This document shows positions 9,172-18,087 of a stretch of DNA of 64,000 nucleotides, in pieces. This stretch comes from Streptomyces fumanus. Lineage in GTDB: Bacteria > Actinomycetota > Actinomycetes > Streptomycetales > Streptomycetaceae. Within the stretch, counting starts at the first letter, position 1. Each line of letters starts with the position of its first letter. The position numbers and the translations under genes are program-made. The stretch lies in assembly GCF_014655295.1 (NCBI RefSeq), contig NZ_BNBI01000001.1:434001-498000 (forward strand), in the 5' to 3' direction. The notes below the pieces were generated by a model. The model worked only from the letters and a program-made list of their open reading frames with translations, was not told where the DNA came from and did no database searches.

Positions 9172-10286
9172 TCGGCATCGAGCTGCCCACGCTCAACACC
9201 AACGACTCCAGCTACACCCTGGTCGAGTGGCTCGTCCCCGACGGCAGCAGCATCGAGGGCGAGGAGCCGCTGGCGGTCGTGGAGACCTCCAAGGCCAGCG
9301 AGGAGATCGAGAGCACCGGCCCCGGCATCCTGCACGTGCTGGTCGGCAGCGGCCAGGACTGCCGCCCGGGGCAGACCATCGCCTACCTGTTCGAGTCGGC
9401 CGAGGAGCGCGAGTCCTACCGGGCGTCGGCCGCCACCCCGGCGGCGGCACCCGGGTCCGACCAGGCCGGGCCGGCCATCACCCAGGCGGCCCGGGTGCTC
9501 GCCGACCGCCACGGCGTGTCCGAGGCCGAGCTGCGCGGTCTCGGGCGGGCGGTGGTCCGTACCGCCGATGTCGAGGACCTGGTGCGGCGGGCCGCGGCCG
9601 CGTCCGATGCTCCTCAGCGGCACCTGTCCAAGCGGCAGCGGGCGGTGGGCGCGGTGGTGACCGAGTCGATGCGGACCGTCCCGGCCGCCGCCGCCTACGC
9701 CAAGGTCGACGTCGGGAGGGCGGAGGAACTGGCCCGGCACCTGTCCGAGCGCACCGGCAGCTTCGTCTCGCTGCCCGTGCTGCTGGTCAAGGCGGTGGCG
9801 CGGCAGCACTCCGCGCACCCCCTGATGTTCGCCGCGCTCACCGAGGACGGTGCGCTGCGCGAGAGCGACCGGGCCCATGTCGGCGTCACCATGGACGCCG
9901 GCCGGGGCCTCTACACGCCGGTGGTGCACGACGCCGCCGCGCTCAGCAGCGACCGGATCGCCGATCTGCTGACCGGCTTCCGGAGCAAGGCGTTCCGCGG
10001 CACGTTCCAGGCCGCCGAACTCACCGGGGCCAACGTCATGGTCGCCCCGCACACCACCGAGGGCCTGGTCCTGGCCACCCCCATCGTCTTCCCGGGCCAG
10101 ACCTGCGTGGTCTCCCTCGGCGCCGTCGACGACCAGGTCCTCCTGGACGCCGACGGCACCCCGCGCACCCACCGCTTCGCCCATCTCGGCCTGGTCTACG
10201 ACCACCGGGTGGTCAACGGCAGGGACGCGATGGCTCTGCTCAAGGACCTCAAGACGGAGCTGGAAACACCGGACGCGCTCGGCTGA
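9168..10286 (+). CDS. Lipoyl-domain E2 acyltransferase (2-oxoacid dehydrogenase type)
   Basis: 372-residue dihydrolipoamide acyltransferase. Domain order: one lipoyl domain (about 1-80, lipoyl Lys42 in VETSKAS), an Ala/Pro linker, a peripheral-subunit-binding domain (about 103-140, with ARVLADRHGVSEAEL) and the CAT-fold catalytic domain ending in DHRVVNGRDA (His346). The GTG at 9168 has GGAGG ten bases upstream. The catalytic domain moves an acyl group from lipoamide to a thiol, normally CoA; here the phosphopantetheine of the nearby ACP 2 is an alternative acceptor, inferred from gene order. Asn at the position often held by Asp in the active-site motif is known in functional E2 proteins. 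The short linkers suggest a compact complex. Confidence 0.9.
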   Translation: MIGIELPTLNTNDSSYTLVEWLVPDGSSIEGEEPLAVVETSKASEEIESTGPGILHVLVGSGQDCRPGQTIAYLFESAEERESYRASAATPAAAPGSDQAGPAITQAARVLADRHGVSEAELRGLGRAVVRTADVEDLVRRAAAASDAPQRHLSKRQRAVGAVVTESMRTVPAAAAYAKVDVGRAEELARHLSERTGSFVSLPVLLVKAVARQHSAHPLMFAALTEDGALRESDRAHVGVTMDAGRGLYTPVVHDAAALSSDRIADLLTGFRSKAFRGTFQAAELTGANVMVAPHTTEGLVLATPIVFPGQTCVVSLGAVDDQVLLDADGTPRTHRFAHLGLVYDHRVVNGRDAMALLKDLKTELETPDALG

Positions 10287-10370
10287 CCGCCGACCCGCGC
10301 CGAGAACCGCACCACACGGCACCCCACCACCCCGGGGTACCGCCCGTCGGACGGAAAGGACACCCCTGAC

Positions 10371-10628
10371 ATGACCACCGACACCACTCCCGGCAGCCGC
10401 GCCTACGACCTGCTCGCCTCGGTGCTCCGGGACAAGTTCGAAGTGCCCCCCGAGGCCATCGTCCCCACGGCGACCTTCGAACAGCTCGACCTCGACTCGC
10501 TGGCCGTCGTGGAGCTGTTCGTCGTCCTCACCGAGGAACTCGGCATCGAGGTGCAGGACGGCGAGGCCGACCCCGACCTCACCCTGGCCGGCGTGGCCGA
10601 CCTCATCGCCCAGGCCGTCAAGCCGTGA
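10371..10628 (+). CDS. Acyl carrier protein 2
   Basis: 85-residue acyl carrier protein with Ser43 in the phosphopantetheine motif LDLDSLAVVEL. An AAAGGA site lies about 11 bases before the ATG at 10371. It starts 84 bases after the E2 stop, the largest gap within the cluster core, and overlaps the KAS II start by four bases (GTGA, 10625-10628). The coupling to KAS II mirrors the ACP 1/KAS III pair upstream. It differs clearly from ACP 1, so the two carriers probably serve different steps. By position after the E2 gene it is the more likely acceptor of the lipoyl-derived acyl unit, but this is inference. Confidence 0.9.
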   Translation: MTTDTTPGSRAYDLLASVLRDKFEVPPEAIVPTATFEQLDLDSLAVVELFVVLTEELGIEVQDGEADPDLTLAGVADLIAQAVKP

Positions 10629-11893
10629 CCGGCGCCCGGCCCGACATCGCCGTCACCGGGATCGGCCTGGTCACCCCGGCCGGCACCGGCCGCGAAGCCA
10701 CCTGGGACGGCGTCTGCGGTGGCCGCCCCACCGCCCGGCACGTCCCCGAGCTCAAGGGCCTCCCGGTCGACTTCGCCTGCCTGGTACCGGACTTCTCCCC
10801 CCGCAGCCACGTCCCCGGCTCCCGGCCCTGGCAGTACGACCGCTTCACCCAGTTCGCCCTCTACGCCGCACTGGAGGCCGTCGCCGACGCCGGGCTGGAC
10901 CCGGCCGACTGGGACGCGGACCGGGTCGCGGTGGTCTTCGGCAGCTCGGCCGGCGGCACCGGCACCATGCTGGAACAGCACCGCAAACTGCTCGAACTGG
11001 GCACGGCACGGGTCTCCCCGCTGCTGCTGCCGATGTTCCTGCCCAACATGGCCACCGGACAGCTCACCATCCACCTGCGCGCCCGGGGCCCGGCGCTGTG
11101 CACGGTCACCGCCTGCGCCTCCGGCGCCACCGCCATCGGCACCGCCCTGCAACTGCTGCGGTCCGGGGCCTGCGACATCGCCGTCGCGGGCGCCTCCGAC
11201 GCCGTGGTCCAGCCGTTCTGGGTCACCGGCTTCGACCGGATGGGCGCGCTGTCCCGGCGCGGCGACGATCCGGAGGCCGCCTCCCGGCCCTTCGACACCG
11301 CCCGGGACGGCTTCGTCATGGCGGAGGGCGGCGCGGCCCTGGTCCTGGAACCGGCCGGGGCCGCCCGGGCCCGGGGCCGTCCCGGCTACGCCCTGCTGGC
11401 CGGGTACGGGGCGTCCTCCGACGCCCATCACCCGGTGGCCCCCGACCCCGAGGGCAAGGGCGCCGCCCTCGCCGTACGGCGCGCCCTCGCCGACGCCGAC
11501 GCCCGCCCCGCGGACGTGCAGCACATCAACGCGCACGGCACCAGCACGCCGCTCAACGACGCCGCCGAGGCCCGGATGATCCGCCGCCTCTTCCCGCAAC
11601 GGCCCTCCGTGACCTCGGTCAAGGGCACCCTCGGGCACCTGCTCGGCGCGGCCGGGGCGGTCGAAGCGGCGATCACCGCCCTGTCCGTGGCCCACGGCCG
11701 GGTGCCGCCGGTGGCCAACCTCGCCCAGCAGGAAGGAGACGCCGAGATCAACGCCGTCACCGGCACCAGCCGGGCGCAGCCCATCGATCTCGCCCTGAGC
11801 CATTCCTTCGGCTTCGGCGGCCACAACGCCGTCCTCGCCTTCAGAAGCTGCCCCACCGAACCGGCCCGGGAGCCCGCCCTGTCCGCGCCGTGA
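10625..11893 (+). CDS. 3-oxoacyl-ACP synthase II family ketosynthase (FabF-like)
   Basis: 422-residue elongating ketosynthase. The Cys-His-His triad is intact: Cys164 in TVTACASGA, His304 in NAHGTSTPLND and His338 in KGTLGHLLGA. The C-terminal SHSFGFGGHNA motif of the family is present. It begins with a GTG overlapping ACP 2. No malonyltransferase, ketoreductase or dehydratase accompanies it, so either the chain gets one condensation only or fatty-acid-synthase enzymes supply the rest. It is the last cluster gene; a strong inverted repeat follows before the convergent Mrr/TerD gene. Confidence 0.92.
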   Translation: MTGARPDIAVTGIGLVTPAGTGREATWDGVCGGRPTARHVPELKGLPVDFACLVPDFSPRSHVPGSRPWQYDRFTQFALYAALEAVADAGLDPADWDADRVAVVFGSSAGGTGTMLEQHRKLLELGTARVSPLLLPMFLPNMATGQLTIHLRARGPALCTVTACASGATAIGTALQLLRSGACDIAVAGASDAVVQPFWVTGFDRMGALSRRGDDPEAASRPFDTARDGFVMAEGGAALVLEPAGAARARGRPGYALLAGYGASSDAHHPVAPDPEGKGAALAVRRALADADARPADVQHINAHGTSTPLNDAAEARMIRRLFPQRPSVTSVKGTLGHLLGAAGAVEAAITALSVAHGRVPPVANLAQQEGDAEINAVTGTSRAQPIDLALSHSFGFGGHNAVLAFRSCPTEPAREPALSAP

Positions 11894-11914
11894 GCGGACG
11901 GCCACGGGGACGGA

Positions 11915-11957
11915 CGGCGGCGGCCGGCCGGAGCGACCGCTCCACCGACCGCCGCCG
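11915..11957. terminator. Convergent hairpin terminator after the KAS II gene
   Basis: Inverted repeat with arms CGGCGGCGG (11915-11923) and CCGCCGCCG (11949-11957), and an inner GGAGC/GCTCC stem. It lies between the stops of two convergent genes (11893 and 12002), which fits a bidirectional terminator. No T-run follows, as is usual in Streptomyces. Confidence 0.55.
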
Positions 11958-12001
11958 GCCCCGCGGGACACACCGGGGTACTTCCGTCCCGGCGAGGCCG
12001 G

Positions 12002-14059
12002 TCACTCCACCTCGATGCCGTAGTCCCCGACGAGCTGCTCCAGACCGCCCGGGTAGCCCTTGCCGCCCAGCACGAAGTCCCAGTCCCCGCCGGCCCTGCG
12101 CCGGAAGGAGCCGAGCACCAGCGCGGTCTCACCCGGCCGCCCGTCGGAGACCTCCAACCGCCCCAGCTCGGTCATGGCCGGGTCCAGCAGCCGGATCCGG
12201 GCATCGGTGAACCCCGACAGGTCGGCCTCCGGATTCACCTCCGGGTCGACCGCCGCCACCAGCACGAACCGGTCGGCCGCGGCCGGCAGCGCGTCGAAGC
12301 AGACCCGGACGGCCGCCTTGTCCGGCGCCGCGGCCGGTACCGCGCGTACCGAACCGTCCGGTGTCCGGGGGTTGTTGAAGAAGACGAAGTGGTCCTCGCT
12401 GAGCACCCGGCTGCCCCGGCAGACCAGCGCGCACACGTCCAGCGCGACGCCGCCGGACCAGGTCATGCCCAGCACGTTGTAGTCGCCGGACGCGTCCGCG
12501 GGGGCGGACGGCTCCGGCCGCGCCGGGGTGGCCGGGCCGTCTCCTCCCAGGCGTCCGCGCAACCCGTGCCGGTGCAGCAGGTCGACGAGTTCGCCGCCCG
12601 AGATCAGCTCCAGCGGCTTGCCCCGGGCGAAGGTGTGCGAGCCCGGACCGAACCCGGACGTCGTCACCAGCACGCCCTTGTTGGCGCCGGCGTCCTGGAC
12701 CGTGCCGTACAGGTCGCGCACGGCCGTGGGCGGCACGGTGTTGCGGTAGCGCTTCACCTGGACGACGATCTTGCCGCCCCGGATCGGGGCCGGGTCCAGC
12801 GCGTCCACGTCCACGCCGCCGTCGTTCGAGCGCTGCGTCGTCACGGCCCGCATCCCCATGGCCCGGAACAGATCGGCGACGAGCGCCTCGAACGCGATCG
12901 GGTCCATGGCGTACAGGTCCGGCTCGTGCTCGCCGCCGTGGCCGGCGACGGGACCGCCGACGTCCTGGGGCCGCCGGCTCGGCCGCACCGGGGCGAGCTG
13001 GTCGGGCCGGGCCGAGAGCTGCCCGCGCAGCGCGTCGGTCAGGCAACTGACCGGGTCCACCTGCTCCAGACGCAGCTCCGTGAAGGCCGCCCGGGAGGCC
13101 ATGACGGTCGCCAGGAAGATCTGCGTCTGCCGTCCGGTCGCCGGGTCGGGGGCGTCCAGGAAGCCGTTCAGGGCCACCGAGTCGAGGACGCCGTACTCGT
13201 CCGCCGCGAACAGGTGCCGCAGCACCAGCAGCACGCACTGTCCCAGCACCTCGCGGTACAGCGCCCGGCGCTGGCTCACCGGACGCGCCGACTCCCGGTA
13301 CTGGTCCTCACGGGACAGGTACCTGACGGACTTCGCCTCAGGCACCACGTCGTACGGGGGCAGCTCCCAGTCCAGCACCAACTGCCGCCCCGCCGCGTCG
13401 TAGGCCGCGGCCACCTGCCGGGGGAAGCCCTCCGGCCAGGCCGTGGACGCGTAGAGCGCGGCGGTGAAGTACTCGACCACGGAGTCCGGATCGCCCCGCC
13501 GGACCCCCTCGGTCACCTCCGCGACCCCGGCGTTGTGCCGGCGCACCTCGGCCCGCGCGGCCTCCGTCCGCTGCTCGTACTCCCACCGCGACGCGGCCAA
13601 CCGCTGCTGCCGCTGCGCCTCGGCCGCCTGGGCGGCGTGCCAGTCCCGTTCGAACCGGGCCCGCGCCTCGGCCTGCGCCCGCTCCCGCTGACCGGCGGTC
13701 CAGCCGCCCTGCGCCTGGTACTGGTTCGGGTCGGGCATCGGCACCGGCCAGGCGAGCGGCCCCGGATCGAACGGCGGCACGTCCTCCGCCCGCAGCAGGG
13801 ACGAGGCCCGGAAGGCCGGCGCCCGGCACCCCGTGGCCAGCAGCCCCCGCAACGCCGCGACCTCGGACTCCAGCTCCTCCGTGCGCCGCCTGGCCTCCGC
13901 CTGCCGGTGGTCCCGCTGGCTCTGCGCGGCCAGTCGCTGGTACGCCCGGGCCTGCCGCGCCTCCTCCCGGCGCCGCCTCGCCTCGGCTTCCACCTGCCGC
14001 TGTTGCTGCCGCTGCATCTCGGCCCAGGCACCCACGAAACCAGCAGAGCGACGACTCAT
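12002..14059 (-). CDS. Coiled-coil / Mrr-type restriction endonuclease / TerD fusion protein
   Basis: 685-residue three-part protein. Residues 1-180 are Gln/Arg/Glu/Ala-rich and predicted to form long coiled coils. A middle region (about 180-380) matches nothing I know. Residues about 390-510 look like an Mrr-type nuclease: DPIAFEALVADLF, then DGGVDVDA and VVQVKRYRN supply the Asp and Gln-x-Lys of the PD-(D/E)XK site. Residues about 518-685 form a TerD domain starting DYNVLGMTWSGG, with NNPRTPDGS and YPGGLEQLV. TerD proteins bind calcium and act in tellurite-resistance-type stress or conflict systems; Mrr nucleases cut modified DNA. No methylase or other ter gene is adjacent. The ATG at 14059 is preceded by an 8-bp palindrome at 14103-14122 that may be its operator. 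Confidence 0.8.
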   Translation of the reverse strand: MSRRSAGFVGAWAEMQRQQQRQVEAEARRRREEARQARAYQRLAAQSQRDHRQAEARRRTEELESEVAALRGLLATGCRAPAFRASSLLRAEDVPPFDPGPLAWPVPMPDPNQYQAQGGWTAGQRERAQAEARARFERDWHAAQAAEAQRQQRLAASRWEYEQRTEAARAEVRRHNAGVAEVTEGVRRGDPDSVVEYFTAALYASTAWPEGFPRQVAAAYDAAGRQLVLDWELPPYDVVPEAKSVRYLSREDQYRESARPVSQRRALYREVLGQCVLLVLRHLFAADEYGVLDSVALNGFLDAPDPATGRQTQIFLATVMASRAAFTELRLEQVDPVSCLTDALRGQLSARPDQLAPVRPSRRPQDVGGPVAGHGGEHEPDLYAMDPIAFEALVADLFRAMGMRAVTTQRSNDGGVDVDALDPAPIRGGKIVVQVKRYRNTVPPTAVRDLYGTVQDAGANKGVLVTTSGFGPGSHTFARGKPLELISGGELVDLLHRHGLRGRLGGDGPATPARPEPSAPADASGDYNVLGMTWSGGVALDVCALVCRGSRVLSEDHFVFFNNPRTPDGSVRAVPAAAPDKAAVRVCFDALPAAADRFVLVAAVDPEVNPEADLSGFTDARIRLLDPAMTELGRLEVSDGRPGETALVLGSFRRRAGGDWDFVLGGKGYPGGLEQLVGDYGIEVE

Positions 14060-14279
14060 CCGCTACAGGCCCTCCCCAGGACGTCGGCACCGCCGACCAC
14101 GCTCTGGTTGCCCCCGCAACCAGTAGTGAGGCAACGACTGTATCCAGCGACGGCCGCCGTGAATATCACGGTGCCGAAGCGATCACCACGAATCGTCCGG
14201 CCAGGTCACCCCGGGCCCCACCCGCCACAGCACGACCACCCGGCTCCTCTCAAGCGGCTGCGGGCGGGGGCTTCCTCGT
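14060..14279. promoter_or_regulatory. Spacer with perfect 8-bp palindrome upstream of the Mrr/TerD gene
   Basis: The arms CTGGTTGC (14103-14110) and GCAACCAG (14115-14122) flank CCCC, 44 bases upstream of the Mrr/TerD start. This is a candidate operator or leader hairpin. The rest of the spacer shows no gene. Confidence 0.3.
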
Positions 14280-15308
14280 CTACCTGCCGAGTGCGTCGTC
14301 CGCGATGAGGGCGGTGGCGGTGTCGAGGATGGTCTCTTCGGTGGGGCGGGGACGCCAGCCGAGCTGGGTGCGGGCCTTGCCGCTGTCGACGAGCCGGGTG
14401 CGGCCCAGCTCCAGGCGCACCATCGCCATCTGCGGGTTCAGGTGCGCGAGCAGCTTGACGACGAGGTCGGGCATGGTGCGCGTGGGCACCTTGGCGGCTT
14501 CGTCCGGAAGCCTCTCGCGCAGGAGCCGGGCGATGTCCCGGTACCATCAGAAGCTGCCCGACCCGAGGAAGCGCTGGCCCGCGGCGGCCGGACTGGTCAT
14601 GGCGAGCAGGTGCAGATCGGCGATGTCACGGACGTCGACGATGTTCCAACCGATGTTCGGCACGGCGGGGATCTCACGGGCGAGCAGACGGCGGATGATC
14701 TCGACCGTTCCCGGCCTGTTCGTCCCGCCCAACGCGGGGCCCTGCATGAAGGTCGGAAGGACGGCGGTCAGTTCGAGGCCGGTCGCGGCGGCGAGTTCCC
14801 ACGCGTCGCGCTCGGCGAGGATCTTGGAGTCCGGGTACGCGCGCAGCGGGGTGCCGGACGGGGCGGTCCGCACCGATTCGGTCGCGGCCGTGTCCGGGTC
14901 GCCGGTGTCGGCCGCGACGCCGGAAGAGGTGACCACGGCACGCTTCACCCCGGCGCGGGCGGCGGCGCCCAGGACGCGACGGGTGCCCTCGCGGGCGGTG
15001 GTGATGAGGTCCACGCCCGAGCCGAAGGGCATCGGCGAGGCGGTGTGCAGCACGTGATCGGCGCCCGCGACCGCCTCGTCCCATCCGTCGTCGCGCAGGA
15101 GATCGACGACCGCGAACTCGACGGCCCCGGCCGCCGGTCCGCCCGCCTGCTCGCTGACGGCAGCGCGCACCTGCTCCGCCTTGCCGAGGTCGCGCACGGT
15201 GGTGCGCACCCGGTAGCCGCGCTGCAGCAGGGCCGAGATCACCCAACCGGCCAGGTAACCCGTTCCGCCCGTGGCCAGCACCGTCTCGCCGGCGTGGCTG
15301 TCGTTCAT
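14280..15308 (-). pseudogene. NAD-dependent epimerase/SDR (dihydroflavonol-reductase-like) with in-frame TGA
   Basis: Extended SDR starting at the ATG at 15308, with the nucleotide motif TGGTGYLAG near residue 13. The frame runs 253 codons to TGA at 14547-14549 (after QRFLGSGSF) and then continues in the same frame for 88 more codons (WYRDIARLLRERLPDEAAK ... IADDALGR) to the stop at 14280. Together these give about 342 residues, the normal family length, and the part after the stop has the expected C-terminal sequence (LGWRPRPTEETI). A single base change, for example TGG to TGA, explains this better than a frameshift. It could be a recent pseudogene, a sequencing error or a read-through site. 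It is divergent from, and probably controlled by, the MarR gene at 15365. Confidence 0.8.
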
Positions 15309-15316
15309 TTACACCG

Positions 15317-15346
15317 CCATATTCATTGAGTTTCTCATTGATATGG
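15317..15346. promoter_or_regulatory. Palindromic operator between SDR and marR genes
   Basis: In the 56-bp gap between divergent genes, CCATAT (15317-15322) and ATATGG (15341-15346) flank TCATTGAG and CTCATTGA, giving an almost perfect palindrome of about 30 bases. CATTGA also repeats directly with a 12-base period (15324 and 15336). It lies 19 bases before the marR start and 9 bases before the SDR start, as expected for MarR autoregulation and control of the divergent gene. Confidence 0.65.
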
Positions 15347-15364
15347 GGAGCGTAACATGGCTCT

Positions 15365-15841
15365 ATGACCGTTGACCGTGATGTGGACGCACCGGTGGCT
15401 CACCGCGCGGACGTCGAGCGGAAAGCCGAGATCGTCCGTCTTCTCATGGAGGTGGGAAACACCGCGGACGCGGTGGTGGCCGAGGTGCTCGGCGAGTTCG
15501 GGGTGCCGGCCTCCGTGGCCGGCGCGCTGTGGGCCCTCGCTCCGGGAACCGAGCCGCCGACGATGAAGGAGGTGGCGGCCCGGCTGCGCTGCGACCCCTC
15601 CACGGTCAGCCTCGTCGCCGACAAACTCCAGGCCACGGGAGTCGTCGCCCGCCGGCCCCATCCCGCCGACGGCCGCAAGCGCACCCTGGCCCTGACCGAA
15701 CGCGGGCACGAACTCTGGGACGCGCTGAGGACCCGGCTGCATGCCTCCGGCCTCTTCGCCGGCCTCGACGCGGAGGAGCAGCGCACCCTGCTCGCGCTGC
15801 TCACGAAGATGCGACCGCCGCAGCGACCGTACGCGGGATGA
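15365..15841 (+). CDS. MarR family transcriptional regulator
   Basis: 158-residue winged-helix DNA-binding protein. The helix-turn-helix region is PTMKEVAARLRCDPSTVSLV (about residues 66-85), followed by the wing RRPHPADGRKRTLALTERG typical of MarR proteins. It probably represses itself and the divergent SDR gene through the palindrome at 15317-15346, with release by a small phenolic or acyl ligand; the ligand is unknown. A role in controlling the upstream acyl cluster is possible but not supported by any visible shared operator. The spacer that follows (15842-16025) has no gene. Confidence 0.9.
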   Translation: MTVDRDVDAPVAHRADVERKAEIVRLLMEVGNTADAVVAEVLGEFGVPASVAGALWALAPGTEPPTMKEVAARLRCDPSTVSLVADKLQATGVVARRPHPADGRKRTLALTERGHELWDALRTRLHASGLFAGLDAEEQRTLLALLTKMRPPQRPYAG

Positions 15842-16025
15842 ACTCCTGGCGTTCTTACGGCCGGTGACCGCTCGTGGTGGGCGCGCCGTCTCCGGCTGAT
15901 CCTCACTCCGGGGCGATCAAGCGGGGTGAACCGGCGAGGCGCCGGGCACCGCGAGCGCAGGCGTCACCTCGCCCTCGCTCACCCCACCCGGCGCCTCAAC
16001 CTCCCGATCGAGTGCCCCGCACACG

Positions 16026-17999
<1,974 letters not shown>

Positions 18000-18087
18000 C
18001 TCGCACACCTTCGTGGGCTGGACTGGACTGACAGGGGTGGCCATCCAGCGTAACGCGGTCCCGGAGCGTCTTCGCACGCCGGACCGC

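Noticed and set aside
10201..10230. E2 active-site motif reads DHRVVNG rather than DHRxxDG, suggesting an inactive enzyme
   Set aside because: Asn at this position is found in functional E2 proteins such as that of Azotobacter, so it is not evidence of loss of activity.
14280..15308. Frameshift in the SDR gene
   Set aside because: Both parts are in the same frame, so the lesion is a stop codon, not an insertion or deletion.
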